From: an uncultured Clostridia bacterium
Lineage (GTDB): Bacteria > Bacillota > Clostridia > TANB77 > CAG-508
NCBI GenBank assembly: GCA_934122155.1
Contig: CAKOVX010000006.1
Coordinates: 18,805 to 82,804, forward strand
Direction: 5' to 3'
Length of the DNA: 64,000 bases
The position numbers and the translations under genes are program-made. Position 1 is the first letter of the stretch, and each line of letters opens with the position of its first letter. Shown piece after piece: positions 38,210-47,944 of the stretch. Below the pieces are notes generated by a model, which was not told where the DNA came from, made no database searches, and was given only the letters and a program-made list of their open reading frames with translations.

Positions 38210-38936
38210 ATGTTGATTATGAATAAATTAGAATTTAATAATAGTCTAATTGAAAAAGCAAAATCCTTTGGAATAAAAATATCTGAAAAACAGGCAGAAC
38301 AGTTTTATAAATATATGGAATTATTATTAGAATGGAATGAAAAAATGAATTTGACAGCTATTACAGAGCCAGAAGACATTATTTTAAAGCATTTTATAGA
38401 TAGTTTAACAATTATTTCGTATTTAAAAGAGGCAAATACAGTGCTTGATATTGGTACAGGAGCAGGCTTTCCACGGAATACCATTAAAGATATTAGAGGA
38501 AGACAAAAGATTTACTTTGCTAGATTCTTTAAATAAAAGGATAATATTTTTACAAACAATAATAAATGAATTAGAATTAAAAAATGTACAAGCAATTCAT
38601 GGTAGAGCAGAAGAATTTGTGAGCAAAGGACGAGAAGCTTATGATATAGTAACATCAAGAGCAGTAGCAAGGCTAAATGTACTTTTAGAATATATGTTAC
38701 CATTTGTAAGAGTTGGTGGAAAATGCATCTGCATGAAATCTTTTGAAATTGACGAAGAATTAAAAGAAGCAAAAAAGGCTATTGAAATTCTTGGAGGAGA
38801 GATTGAAAAAATAGATGAGATTATATTACCAGATACTGATATCCAAAGAAAAATAGTAGTAATAAAAAAAGTAAAAAATACACCAAATAAATATCCTAGA
38901 AAGGCTGGAACACCAGCAAAAGAGCCAATAATATAA
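38210..38936 (+). CDS. rsmG: 16S rRNA (guanine527-N7)-methyltransferase, split by a +1 frameshift at CGG
   Basis: RsmG methylates G527 in the 530 loop of 16S rRNA. The first frame holds LEWNEKMNLTAI and VLDIGTGAGFP, then reads CGG AAT ACC and closes at 38536. The +1 frame continues with GIPLKILEEDKRFTLLDSLNKR, so skipping C38474 of the CGG codon gives exactly the SAM-site motif GAGFPGIPLKI. The joined product is 241 residues, the usual length. The ATG at 38210 follows AGAGGAACA. This is the second of the two in-frame CGG codons I found. Confidence 0.92.
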
Positions 38937-38941
38937 CTTTA

Positions 38942-38979
38942 GAGTGACTTTTGAAATTGAAGCAAAAGTCACTTTTTTT
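38942..38979 (+). terminator. Terminator after rsmG
   Basis: AGTGACTTTTG, loop AAATTGAAG, CAAAAGTCACT followed by TTTTTT. Confidence 0.88.
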
Positions 38980-39135
38980 AACAATTTATAACCTGAAATT
39001 TCTTATAAAAATTATTATATTTTTTTCAAAAATTCATTGACATATTGAAGATATTTTTATATCATTAGTATGTCCCTTTTAATATAATTAGATATTAAAA
39101 TAGTTTACATAAAAACAACAAAGGAGGCAATAAAA

Positions 39136-39924
39136 TTGGGAAAAATTATATCAGTTGCAAATCAAAAAGGTGGAGTAGGAAAGACTACAACTTCAGTGAA
39201 TTTAAGCACTTTACTTGCCAAAAGAGGAAAGAAAGTTTTGCTAATAGATGCAGACCCACAAGGAAATGCTACAAGTGGTGTTGGAATGGATAAAAATACA
39301 GAATTATCTGTTTATGATTTAATAATTAGTGATGAAGTAGAAAGTAAAGATACTATTCAAAAAACAGAAATTAAAAATTTATATATTTGTCCATCTAATA
39401 TAAACCTTGCAGGAGCAGAAGTTGAGCTAGTTTCAATGATGTCGAGAGAATATAGAATGAAAGAAAAGTTAGAATCAATAAAAGATAAGTTTGACTATAT
39501 TATTATTGACTGTCCACCATCATTAGGATTAATTACATTAAATTCATTTACAGCATCAGATAGTGTATTGATACCAGTACAATGTGAATATTACGCTCTA
39601 GAGGGATTAGGACAACTTATAAACACTATTAATTTAGTAAAAAAACACTTAAATAAGGACTTGGAAGTAGAGGGAGCATTACTTACTATGTATGATATTA
39701 GAACAAACTTATCTAACCAAGTAGTAAAAGAAGTTAATAAATATTTTGAAAACAAAGTATATAAAACAGTAATTCCTAGAAACGTAAAACTAAGTGAGGC
39801 GCCAAGTTATGGAATGCCAATATCTATATATGATCCAAGATCAAAAGGTGCTAAAAGTTATGATAAATTTGTAAAAGAATTTTTGAAAAATAATGATAAT
39901 ACAAAAGGAAAACATGCAGTATAA
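39136..39924 (+). CDS. parA: Chromosome partitioning ATPase ParA (Soj)
   Basis: 262 residues. Deviant Walker [26 protein letters not shown], and [10 protein letters not shown]. With ParB it segregates or positions the origin and regulates DnaA. The start is TTG 39136, eight bases after AAGGAGG. The upstream spacer has TTGACA at about 39038 but only a weak -10. Confidence 0.96.
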   Translation: MGKIISVANQKGGVGKTTTSVNLSTLLAKRGKKVLLIDADPQGNATSGVGMDKNTELSVYDLIISDEVESKDTIQKTEIKNLYICPSNINLAGAEVELVSMMSREYRMKEKLESIKDKFDYIIIDCPPSLGLITLNSFTASDSVLIPVQCEYYALEGLGQLINTINLVKKHLNKDLEVEGALLTMYDIRTNLSNQVVKEVNKYFENKVYKTVIPRNVKLSEAPSYGMPISIYDPRSKGAKSYDKFVKEFLKNNDNTKGKHAV

Positions 39925-39943
39925 AAGAAAAGGAGATGTTATA

Positions 39944-40807
39944 ATGGCTGTTAAGAAAACAGGTTTAGGAAAAGGATTAGAAGCTTTATTTAGTGAAAAT
40001 CAACTAACTAAAGAAGAAGAAAGAAAATTAAAAGATGGAGAAGAAATTGTTCAAAGCATAAAAGTTATTGAAATAGAACCAAATAGAAATCAACCAAGAA
40101 GAAATTTTCCAAGTGAATCAATAGAAGAACTTGCAAAATCAATAGAAAAATATGGTGTAATTCAACCAATTATAGTATCTAAAAGAGATGGATATTATGA
40201 AATTGTTGCAGGTGAAAGAAGATGGAGAGCAGCTAAAAAAGCAGGATTAAGCGTAATGCCATGTATTGTTAGAGACAATGACGAAAGAAAAAATAAGGAA
40301 ATTGCTCTAATTGAGAATATACAAAGAGAGGACTTAAACCCAATAGACAAGGCAAGAGGATTTAGACAACTACTAGATGATTATGGTATGACACAACAAC
40401 AATTAGCAGATACAATAGGATTAAACAGAAGTACAGTTACAAACACATTAAGATTATTAAACTTAGATGAAAGAGTAATGCAATTAGCTATTGATGGAAA
40501 ACTAAACGAAGGACATTGTAGATCATTATTATGCATTGCAGACCCAGATAAACAATATGCCGCAGCAATTAGAATTATAGAAAAAGGTGAAACGGTTAGA
40601 GACATTGAAAAGAAAGTACAAGACCAAAAGAAAACATCACCTAAATATGAAGAGAGAAGACAAGCTATTTGTAGGGATATAGAAGATAGTTTCCAAAGTT
40701 TTTTTGGAACCAAAGTTAAGTTAAATGCAGGAAAAAGAAGTGGTAAAATCATTATTCAATACTCTACAAATGATGAATTAGAGAGAATTTTAAACTTGAT
40801 AAAATAG
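39944..40807 (+). CDS. parB: Chromosome partitioning protein ParB (Spo0J)
   Basis: 287 residues from ATG 39944, chosen because AGGAGATG precedes it (the frame runs open to 39893). It opens AVKKTGLGKGLEALFSEN; the CTPase motif GERRWRAAKKAGL follows, then the HTH (TQQQLADTIGLNRSTVTNTL) and a C-terminal dimer domain. It overlaps no other gene and is 19 bases after parA. No perfect parS site was found in the window. Confidence 0.96.
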   Translation: MAVKKTGLGKGLEALFSENQLTKEEERKLKDGEEIVQSIKVIEIEPNRNQPRRNFPSESIEELAKSIEKYGVIQPIIVSKRDGYYEIVAGERRWRAAKKAGLSVMPCIVRDNDERKNKEIALIENIQREDLNPIDKARGFRQLLDDYGMTQQQLADTIGLNRSTVTNTLRLLNLDERVMQLAIDGKLNEGHCRSLLCIADPDKQYAAAIRIIEKGETVRDIEKKVQDQKKTSPKYEERRQAICRDIEDSFQSFFGTKVKLNAGKRSGKIIIQYSTNDELERILNLIK

Positions 40808-40811
40808 ATAA

Positions 40812-40853
40812 AAAATTGCTAAAATTTTAATAAATAAATTTTAGCAATTTTTT
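40812..40853 (+). terminator. Terminator of parAB
   Basis: AAATTGCTAAAATTT and AAATTTTAGCAATTT flank a short loop, followed by a T-run. Confidence 0.88.
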
Positions 40854-40874
40854 GATTTTCTAAGGATAATTCTA

Positions 40875-40904
40875 TTGACAACACAGTGAAAAATGTGCTA
40901 TTAT
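40875..40904 (+). promoter_or_regulatory. Promoter of the tRNA-Ser pair
   Basis: TTGACA (40875-40880), an 18-base spacer, TATTAT (40899-40904), 40 bases before the first tRNA. Confidence 0.8.
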
Positions 40905-40943
40905 ATATAAGGTTATCGGTACATTAGTATTGATAACTTAAGT

Positions 40944-41035
<92 letters not shown>

Positions 41036-41056
41036 TTTTTTTTTACTTAACAATTT

Positions 41057-41147
41057 GGAGGCTTACCCAAGTGGTTGAAGGGGACAGTTTGCTAAACTGT
41101 TAGGGTTCGCAAGGGCCGCGAGGGTTCAAATCCCTCAGCTTCCGCCA
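41057..41147 (+). tRNA. tRNA-Ser (anticodon GCT)
   Basis: 91 nt, class II. Acceptor GGAGGCT/AGCTTCC with one G-U pair, anticodon loop TTGCTAA, T-loop GGTTCAAAT, encoded CCA. Same transcript as the preceding tRNA-Ser. Confidence 0.97.
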
Positions 41148-41153
41148 TTATAG

Positions 41154-41187
41154 CTTAGAGTAGTAATACTCTAGGTTATTTTTTTGC
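41154..41187 (+). terminator. Terminator of the tRNA-Ser operon
   Basis: TAGAGTA, loop GTAA, TACTCTA, then GGTTATTTTTTT. Confidence 0.75.
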
Positions 41188-41233
41188 TCGAGATATAAAA
41201 AAATATATTTTAAATATTAATTGGTATAAAATA

Positions 41234-41260
41234 AACTCTCTCTAAAATCTAGAGAGAGTT
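41234..41260. terminator. Terminator of the giant activase gene
   Basis: AACTCTCTCTA, loop AAATC, TAGAGAGAGTT; a perfect 11-bp stem just beyond the stop at 41265. Confidence 0.8.
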
Positions 41261-41264
41261 TTTA

Positions 41265-44200
41265 CTATATACTACTAACATTTGCAGTTTCTTTCTTCTC
41301 ATTTTCTTTTTCAATAGCCAATTTTTCTTTTTGCTGTCTTTTTAAATTATCTTTTGCAACTGTCATTAATAATTTAATTCTATTTGTTTGGTTTGCTTCA
41401 CTAGCACCAGGATCATAATCAACTGGAGCGATATTTGCATCAGGATATTTATCTCTAATAGTTTTTATAACACCTTTTCCAACCACGTGATTTGGTAAAC
41501 ATGCAAATGGTTGTACACAAACTATATTTGGAATACCATGTTCAATATATTCTACCATTTCAGCTGTTAAAAACCAACCTTCACCTGTTTGATTTCCAAT
41601 TGATAAAATGTCCTTAACTTTAGTTTCTAGCTCAAATATATCGCAAGGTAATAAATAACCTTTTTTAGAATTTTTAAGAGCTATAACTGAATCTTTTTCC
41701 AAAATATCAATTAATTTAATTGCTGCCCTAAATAATTTAGCTTTCATTTTATCAGTTTTTATTAATTGATTAAATGTAATTTTATGTGTTGCTATAAATT
41801 TAACAAATCCCATAAAATCAGGAAGAATTACTTCAGCACCTTCTTCTTCTAATTTATCTGCTACAAAGTTGTTGCCAAAAGGATGATATTTAATAAGTAC
41901 TTCACCAACAATACCTACTTTTGGTTTTTCAATTGAAGTATCTAGCTCAATTTTTTCAAAATCATTTACTATATCATAAATACTTTGTTTAAACTCTTTC
42001 ATAGTTGATTTTACAACTAATGTTTTACATTTTTCCATCCACTCATCAAATAGTTTTTGAGTTTCACCTTTATGTATTTCATAAGCTCTATTTTTTGTAA
42101 GCATTTTTTGTAATAAATCTGCATATACAACACATTTAATCATTCTTTCAATCATTGGTATTGTAATTTTAAATCCAGGCATTTTTTCCATACCAACAAC
42201 ATTAAATGATATAACTGGAACATTTGCAAATCCAGCATCTTTTAATGCTTTACGAATAAATCCAATGTAGTTTGTTGCTCTACAACCACCACCAGTTTGA
42301 GACATTATTAAAGCTGTTTTATTTAAATCATATTTGCCAGATTCCAAAGCTTCTATCATTTGACCAGTAGTTAAAATAGATGGATAACAAGCATCATTAT
42401 TTACATATTTTAATCCAGTTTCAACAGTATGTTGAGTACAATTCCTTAATAATTCTACCTTGTAACCGCATGAAGCAACTGCAGCTTCTAATAGTTCAAA
42501 GTGTATTGGAGCCATTTGAGGAATTAAAATAGTATAATCTTTTTTCATATCTTTATCAAAGATTTTTTTAACTTGCTCATAATTTCCAGAGCCTTTTTCT
42601 AATTCTTTATTTTGTTCTCTTTTCTTCATACTAGCTAAAAGTGAACGAATACGAATACGAACAGCACCTAAATTATTTATTTCATCTATTTTTATTAAAG
42701 TATACATTTTACCAAAGCTGTTTAATATTTCCTCAACTTGATCAGTAGTAACAGCATCAACACCACAACCAAATGAATTTAATTGAACTAATTCAAGGTT
42801 GTCATGTTTACCAACAAAATCTGCTGCTGCATATAATCTAGCATGAAATACCCATTGATCAACTACACGAATAGGCCTTTTAACTTCAGTTTGATTACAA
42901 ATTGAGTCTTCTGTTAAAACACATAAACCTAAGCTTGTAATTAAAGTATCAATACCATGATTTACTTCAGGATCCACGTGATAAGGTCTTCCAGCTAAAA
43001 CAATTCCTTTTAAATTATTTTTATTCATGTATTCTAAAGTTTCTTCACCTTTATCACGAATATCTTGTTTAAATTTTTGATACTCTTCTTCAGCTTTTTT
43101 TGCAGCTGCTAATAATTCTTTTTTAGTAAAGTTGTATTCAGCAAATTCTGGTAATTCCATAATTGTTTCAGCAAGTTTTTTGCAATCAAAAGGTAAAAAT
43201 GGATTTAAAAATTTTATATTATTTTCTTTTAATTCTTCAACATTATTTTTTAAAACTTCTGAATATGAAATTACAATAGGGCAATTATAATGATTATCAG
43301 CTTTTTCATATTCTTTTCTTGAATATGGCATACATGGATAAAAAATAGTTTTTATACCTTGTTTTATAAGCCCTATAATATGACCATGAGAAAGTTTTGC
43401 AGGGAAGCAAACTGACTCTGATGGCATACTTTCCATTCCTTTTTCATAAGTTTTACGATTACTTTTTTCTGATAAAACAACACGAAATCCTAAATTTGTT
43501 AAAAATGTAAACCAGAAAGGATAATCCTCATACATATTCAAAACCCTAGGGATACCAATAGTTCCACGAGGAGCATCTTTTTCATCTAAAGGTGTATAAC
43601 CAAAGATTCTTTCATATTTATATTTCATAACATTTGGCAAATCTTTATGCTCTCCAACATTTCCAGCTCCTTTTTCACAACGGTTACCAGAAATATATCT
43701 TGAGCCATTACTAAATTTATTTATTGTAAGTAAACAATGATTTTCACAACCATTACAACGAACATGTGAAATATCAATTTTTAATTTATCTAAATCTTCG
43801 GGTTTGCTTAAAGTAGATACATATTCCATATCTAAATTTGCTTCATATTGCTCTTTTGCAAGTAATGCTACACCATAAGCACCCATTAAACCAGCAATAT
43901 CAGGTCTTACAACATTTCTACCAACAAGCAACTCAAATGCACGTAATACTGCATCATTGTAGAAGGTGCCTCCTTGTACAACAATGTGTGCACCTAAAGT
44001 TTTTACATCTCTAACTTTCATTACTTTTTGAATAGCATTTTTTATAACAGAATATGAAAGTCCAGCAGAAATATCTCCTACACTATAGCCTTCTTTTTGA
44101 GCTTGTTTGATTTTTGAATTCATAAATACTGTACAACGAGAACCTAAATCAACAGGTCTTCTTGCTTCTAAAGCAGAGTTTACAAATTCTTCAATAGATA

Positions 44201-45587
44201 AATTTAAACTTTTAGCAAATGTTTCAATAAATGAACCACAACCAGAAGAACAAGCTTCATTTAGCATAATATTATCAATTGCGCCATTTTTCATACGAAT
44301 ATATTTCATATCTTGACCACCAATATCTACTATGCTAGTAACATTAGGCATAAATTGTTTTGCTGCTGTATAATGTGCTATTGTTTCAATTTCATTTAGA
44401 TCAACATTTAATGCAGTTTGTATAAGTTTTTCGCCATAACCTGTAACACCACTATAACGAATTATAGCTTTTTCAGGCTTTTCTGCATATAATTTTTTAA
44501 GCATTTGAATAACACTTTGTAAAGGATTTCCTTCATTGCTTCCATATAATGAATAAAGAAGGGTTCCTTCACTGTCAATTACAGTTAATTTTGTTGTTGT
44601 AGAACCTGCATCTATACCTACGAAACAGTCACCTTCATAAGTTTCTAGATCACCTTTTTTTACAGTTTCTTTATCGTGTCTTTCTTTAAATTCTTTGTAT
44701 TCTTCATCAATAGAAAACAAAGGTGAAAGTGGGTGAGAGGTGTCATCATGTGAATTTTTTAACATCTCTATTTTGCTCTTTAATTTTTGTGACGTAATTA
44801 CATGAGAGGAATTAGCAGAATCTAATGCAGCACCTTTTGCAACTAAAAGATGAGCTTCTTCAGGAATAATAATTGCATCACCTTCTAGTTTTAATGTTTC
44901 AATAAAACGATTGCGAAGTTCTGATAGGTAATTTAATGGGCCACCTAAGAATGCAACATTTCCACGAATTGGTCTTCCACAAGCTAAACCACTAATTGTT
45001 TGATTAACAACAGCTTGAAAAATTGATGCGGCAATATCTTCTTTTGCAGCTCCTTCATTTAATAAAGGTTGAACATCAGTCTTTGCAAAAACACCACAAC
45101 GTGAAGCTATTGGATATATCATTTTATGATTTTTTGCTAATTCATTTAAACCAGTTGGATCTGTATGTAAAAGAGATGCCATCTGGTCTATAAATGCACC
45201 TGTACCACCAGCGCAAGTACCATTCATACGTTGCTCAATTGATTTATCAAAATATATAATTTTAGCATCTTCTCCACCAAGCTCAATAACTACGTCAGTT
45301 TGAGGAATGTACTTTTCAACAGCTCTTTTACAAGAAACAACCTCTTGAATAAAAGGCAAATCTAAAAAATTAGCAGCACTCATAGCACCAGAACCTGTTA
45401 GGGCTATAGTGAATTCATAATCTTCATATTTTTCTGCTAAATCTGTTAATACATTGCAAACAGTATTTTTAGTGTCTGAAAAATGTCTTTGATAATCTGT
45501 ATATATTGTATTTAAATTCTCGTCCATAATAACGATTTTGACTGTGGTAGAACCTACGTCTAAACCTACATGTAATAATTTTTCCAT
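41265..45587 (-). CDS. Large 2-hydroxyacyl-CoA dehydratase activase-like protein (BadF/BcrA + DUF2229 + HgdB-like)
   Basis: 1440 residues. Two tandem BadF/BadG/BcrA-type ATPase domains: LDVGSTTVKIVIMD with IELGGEDAKIIYF and NGTCAGGTGAFIDQMA (1-270), and FVGIDAGSTTTKLTVID with DIGGQDMKYI and CSSGCGSFIETFA (325-590). A DUF2229 region follows (FWFTFLTNLGFRVVLS, about 690-900), then an HgdB-like component (PYHVDPEVNHGIDTLI onward). The cysteines could hold the activase 4Fe-4S cluster. Single-chain proteins of this type are common in anaerobic Firmicutes; no substrate is proven and no dehydratase genes are adjacent. The ATG is at 45587. Confidence 0.88.
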   Translation of the reverse strand: MEKLLHVGLDVGSTTVKIVIMDENLNTIYTDYQRHFSDTKNTVCNVLTDLAEKYEDYEFTIALTGSGAMSAANFLDLPFIQEVVSCKRAVEKYIPQTDVVIELGGEDAKIIYFDKSIEQRMNGTCAGGTGAFIDQMASLLHTDPTGLNELAKNHKMIYPIASRCGVFAKTDVQPLLNEGAAKEDIAASIFQAVVNQTISGLACGRPIRGNVAFLGGPLNYLSELRNRFIETLKLEGDAIIIPEEAHLLVAKGAALDSANSSHVITSQKLKSKIEMLKNSHDDTSHPLSPLFSIDEEYKEFKERHDKETVKKGDLETYEGDCFVGIDAGSTTTKLTVIDSEGTLLYSLYGSNEGNPLQSVIQMLKKLYAEKPEKAIIRYSGVTGYGEKLIQTALNVDLNEIETIAHYTAAKQFMPNVTSIVDIGGQDMKYIRMKNGAIDNIMLNEACSSGCGSFIETFAKSLNLSIEEFVNSALEARRPVDLGSRCTVFMNSKIKQAQKEGYSVGDISAGLSYSVIKNAIQKVMKVRDVKTLGAHIVVQGGTFYNDAVLRAFELLVGRNVVRPDIAGLMGAYGVALLAKEQYEANLDMEYVSTLSKPEDLDKLKIDISHVRCNGCENHCLLTINKFSNGSRYISGNRCEKGAGNVGEHKDLPNVMKYKYERIFGYTPLDEKDAPRGTIGIPRVLNMYEDYPFWFTFLTNLGFRVVLSEKSNRKTYEKGMESMPSESVCFPAKLSHGHIIGLIKQGIKTIFYPCMPYSRKEYEKADNHYNCPIVISYSEVLKNNVEELKENNIKFLNPFLPFDCKKLAETIMELPEFAEYNFTKKELLAAAKKAEEEYQKFKQDIRDKGEETLEYMNKNNLKGIVLAGRPYHVDPEVNHGIDTLITSLGLCVLTEDSICNQTEVKRPIRVVDQWVFHARLYAAADFVGKHDNLELVQLNSFGCGVDAVTTDQVEEILNSFGKMYTLIKIDEINNLGAVRIRIRSLLASMKKREQNKELEKGSGNYEQVKKIFDKDMKKDYTILIPQMAPIHFELLEAAVASCGYKVELLRNCTQHTVETGLKYVNNDACYPSILTTGQMIEALESGKYDLNKTALIMSQTGGGCRATNYIGFIRKALKDAGFANVPVISFNVVGMEKMPGFKITIPMIERMIKCVVYADLLQKMLTKNRAYEIHKGETQKLFDEWMEKCKTLVVKSTMKEFKQSIYDIVNDFEKIELDTSIEKPKVGIVGEVLIKYHPFGNNFVADKLEEEGAEVILPDFMGFVKFIATHKITFNQLIKTDKMKAKLFRAAIKLIDILEKDSVIALKNSKKGYLLPCDIFELETKVKDILSIGNQTGEGWFLTAEMVEYIEHGIPNIVCVQPFACLPNHVVGKGVIKTIRDKYPDANIAPVDYDPGASEANQTNRIKLLMTVAKDNLKRQQKEKLAIEKENEKKETANVSSI

Positions 45588-45737
45588 TTAATAAATATCT
45601 CCTAACTATTTGTATTGAAAATCAATATAAATCACTAAATATTTTACATAAAAATTGATAAAAAGTCAATGTATTTTAATGGTTAAAAAATTAAATTAAA
45701 TGGTAAAAAGGAGCTCTTAACATATTGTATAAATTAT

Positions 45738-46484
45738 TTATAATTTTATTAATCTTTTTAAAATTTTTTCTTTTGGAGTGAATACCATATATTTTATAAA
45801 GAATTTTTGAAGAGGATTAAAAAATACATCCAATAATAAAATATCTTTAATTCTAAATTTAATACCCTTACTGTTTAAGTAATCACATGTGAATAATTTG
45901 CAAGAAAGGCACTTTGCATCACAAGTATAATTTACTGTATTTAAGTATTCACATAAAACTAATTTTGAAAAAGGTCCTAAAGCTTTATGCTTAAAGTGAT
46001 GGCAACAACCAGTAGTAGAAGAAGTATTTCGCTTTTCTCCACACTTATTATTTTGAAAATCACATAAGTTTTTTTCATAAAAATAACTATCCAAGTAATC
46101 ACATACAGTATCATATATGTAGTTATATCTTTCATATCTGGTGCTATAAAATATAGCACTAAGAGCAGAAATAAAGTCTTTTTGTACAATTTTTTCTTTA
46201 TTATAATTAATAACATATACTACTATATTTTGATTATTATTTTCAAATCCCAATTTTTTTTTCATTTTCATAGAAAGATTATAAAAAAATAGTAGATTTT
46301 TTAATATTTTTTTATAATACTTTGTAGGAATTTTGTCAAAGTCTATTTGAAAAAGTATAGGTTCTTTTTTTAATAGTTTTATTAATTTTAAATTTATTAT
46401 ATTTATAGCTTTATCTGGAATTTCATTATTAGAGCCAACTAACTTTGCATAATAACCATTATTTAACTTGATAATATTTTTCAT
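45738..46484 (-). CDS. Cysteine-rich protein of unknown function
   Basis: 248 residues from ATG 46484 (MKNIIKLNNGYYAKL), placed by GAAAGGATTGCGGTA. The C-terminal half has about eleven cysteines, including CCHHFKHKALGPF and CDAKCLSCKLFTC, suggesting a metal centre (zinc or iron-sulfur). Lys-rich, with no membrane segment. It lies upstream of the giant activase on the same strand, 150 bases apart, so they may be related; that is inference. I do not recognise the family. Confidence 0.7.
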   Translation of the reverse strand: MKNIIKLNNGYYAKLVGSNNEIPDKAINIINLKLIKLLKKEPILFQIDFDKIPTKYYKKILKNLLFFYNLSMKMKKKLGFENNNQNIVVYVINYNKEKIVQKDFISALSAIFYSTRYERYNYIYDTVCDYLDSYFYEKNLCDFQNNKCGEKRNTSSTTGCCHHFKHKALGPFSKLVLCEYLNTVNYTCDAKCLSCKLFTCDYLNSKGIKFRIKDILLLDVFFNPLQKFFIKYMVFTPKEKILKRLIKL

Positions 46485-46520
46485 TACCGCAATCCTTTCA
46501 AAAATCATTCTTAGAGAAAA

Positions 46521-46573
46521 GGTGTCTGAAAATTTTCCAGACACCTCTAGGTGGTTTTCTAATTTAGAAAACC
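46521..46573 (-). terminator. Tandem hairpins after the small Asp/Asn/Gly-rich gene
   Basis: GGTGTCTG/CAGACACC (46521-46545) and GGTTTTCT/AGAAAACC (46553-46573), two stems downstream of the stop at 46586 on the minus strand and upstream of the Cys-rich gene. Confidence 0.65.
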
Positions 46574-46585
46574 ATGGGCACTAAC

Positions 46586-46759
46586 TTAGTCTTTGTTGTG
46601 ATAAAGTTGACCATCATTCGAACTGTCATTGTTAATTCGGTAATCACCATCTCCAGTAACATAGCCTACACGATTGTCATTTCCATCATAGACATCTCCA
46701 TTTTCAGAGTATCCACCAGGATAATCATTACGGAAGTCTTGGCTGTCTTTCCACGACAT
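46586..46759 (-). CDS. 57-residue Asp/Asn/Gly-rich small protein
   Basis: Starts MSWKDSQDFRNDYPGGYSEN, then GDVYDGNDNRVGYVTGDGDY, ending NDGQLYHNKD. It is too short for many gene callers. The support is strong: AAAGGAGG before the ATG, its own near-consensus promoter, and hairpins after the stop. It is hydrophilic, acidic and rich in turn-forming residues, without signal peptide. I do not recognise a family; function unknown. Confidence 0.75.
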   Translation of the reverse strand: MSWKDSQDFRNDYPGGYSENGDVYDGNDNRVGYVTGDGDYRINNDSSNDGQLYHNKD

Positions 46760-46806
46760 AATAGTGTCCTCCTTTCATATATATAACAATTATATGTTAC
46801 ATAAAC

Positions 46807-46835
46807 AGTATACACACATTTTACTCATAAGTCAA
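46807..46835 (-). promoter_or_regulatory. Promoter of the 57-residue gene
   Basis: On the minus strand TTGACT (46835-46830), a 17-base spacer, TATACT (46812-46807). Confidence 0.8.
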
Positions 46836-47001
46836 GTAAATTTGTATAATTTTACAATAAAGTTAAACAACAATAGCTTTTTTGAATAAATTTATTATTT
46901 TATGAAACTTTATAATATTTTACAAAGAAAAAATTAGTTCTAAAATGAACAAGCCATACATAATTATTGATTAGTACAAGTAAATGAAAGGATGAGTTTT
47001 T

Positions 47002-47553
47002 ATGAATAAAAAAACACTAATTATTATAATTATTTTAATAATAGCAATAGCTATTACAGCATTTTTACTATGGAAAAATAAGGATAAAAATGTTGAAGAT
47101 GATGTAATTCAGCCACAAGAAGAAACCACAGATGAACAAATGAGAACAGCATTAGTAACTTTATACTATGTGAACAAAGAAACTAAAGAATTAACACCGG
47201 AGGGAAGAATGATAGATGTAAAAAACTTGCTAACGGACCCATATGAGACATTAGTTAATCTTTTAATAGAACAACCTACAAATGAAAAACTACAATCAGC
47301 TATTCCAAATGGAACTAAAGTATTAGGGACAGAATTAAAAGGAGATGTAGTGTATTTAGATTTATCAAATGAATTTATTGAAAATCATGAAAGTGGGGAA
47401 AAAGAAGAACAAGCAACAATAAAAGCCATAGTAAATACTTTAACTGAGCTTAATGAAGTAAGTGGTGTAAAAATACTAATTAATGGACAAGAAAATAAAG
47501 AATTTAAAGATTCAAAAGTTAATTTTAAAAATACTTTTACTAGAAATAAATAA
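47002..47553 (+). CDS. GerMN-domain membrane-anchored protein
   Basis: 183 residues. One N-terminal transmembrane helix (LIIIIILIIAIAITAFLLW), an acidic stretch, then a GerMN domain (about 50-175): VTLYYVNKETKELTPEGRMI, LLIEQPTNEKLQSAIPNGTK, VVYLDLSNEFI. GerM contributes to spore germination and peptidoglycan assembly in Bacillus; stand-alone GerMN proteins are common in Clostridia. ATG 47002 has GAAAGGATGAG upstream. Confidence 0.8.
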   Translation: MNKKTLIIIIILIIAIAITAFLLWKNKDKNVEDDVIQPQEETTDEQMRTALVTLYYVNKETKELTPEGRMIDVKNLLTDPYETLVNLLIEQPTNEKLQSAIPNGTKVLGTELKGDVVYLDLSNEFIENHESGEKEEQATIKAIVNTLTELNEVSGVKILINGQENKEFKDSKVNFKNTFTRNK

Positions 47554-47560
47554 TTTCAAA

Positions 47561-47611
47561 GATGAAATCAAGAGTGACTTTTATTAGAAAAGATTTACTT
47601 TTGATTTCATC
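47561..47611. terminator. Hairpin between the GerMN gene and a convergent small gene
   Basis: GATGAAATCAA (47561-47571) pairs with TTGATTTCATC (47601-47611) across 29 bases; it lies between two convergent stops. Confidence 0.5.
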
Positions 47612-47618
47612 TAAAAAA

Positions 47619-47786
47619 TTACCATCTAAAAACGTTATAAAATTTTATACCTTTTGCGACTTGTTTAAAATCACGCAAAAAATGTTCTATTTCAAAAAGA
47701 GATTTTACAGTATTATCTTTTCTTTTTTTAAAATCAAACTTTTTTTTAGGTTCTTTTTTGTCTCCTCTATATTCAAATTCGTCCAT
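47619..47786 (-). CDS. Small basic protein, unknown function
   Basis: 55 residues: MDEFEYRGDKKEPKKKFDFK onward, ending VAKGIKFYNVFRW. The ATG at 47786 is eight bases after GGAGG; an earlier in-frame ATG at 47801 forms part of that ribosome binding site and is unlikely to be used. No family recognised. Confidence 0.55.
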   Translation of the reverse strand: MDEFEYRGDKKEPKKKFDFKKRKDNTVKSLFEIEHFLRDFKQVAKGIKFYNVFRW

Positions 47787-47944
47787 ATACAATTCCTCCA
47801 AATATATGTAAATTATAATAATAACGTATGAAAAAAATGACTAAATGTTACTAGAAAAATTGTAATGTTTGCTAGACAAACAAGTTAAAATGTACTATAA
47901 TTTATCTGTTTTATATGAGAATTTTATGTTTAGAGGGAAAATAA

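Noticed and set aside
38512..38772. Minus-strand Leu-rich frame over rsmG
   Set aside because: Antisense shadow of the rsmG coding sequence, with no ribosome binding site.
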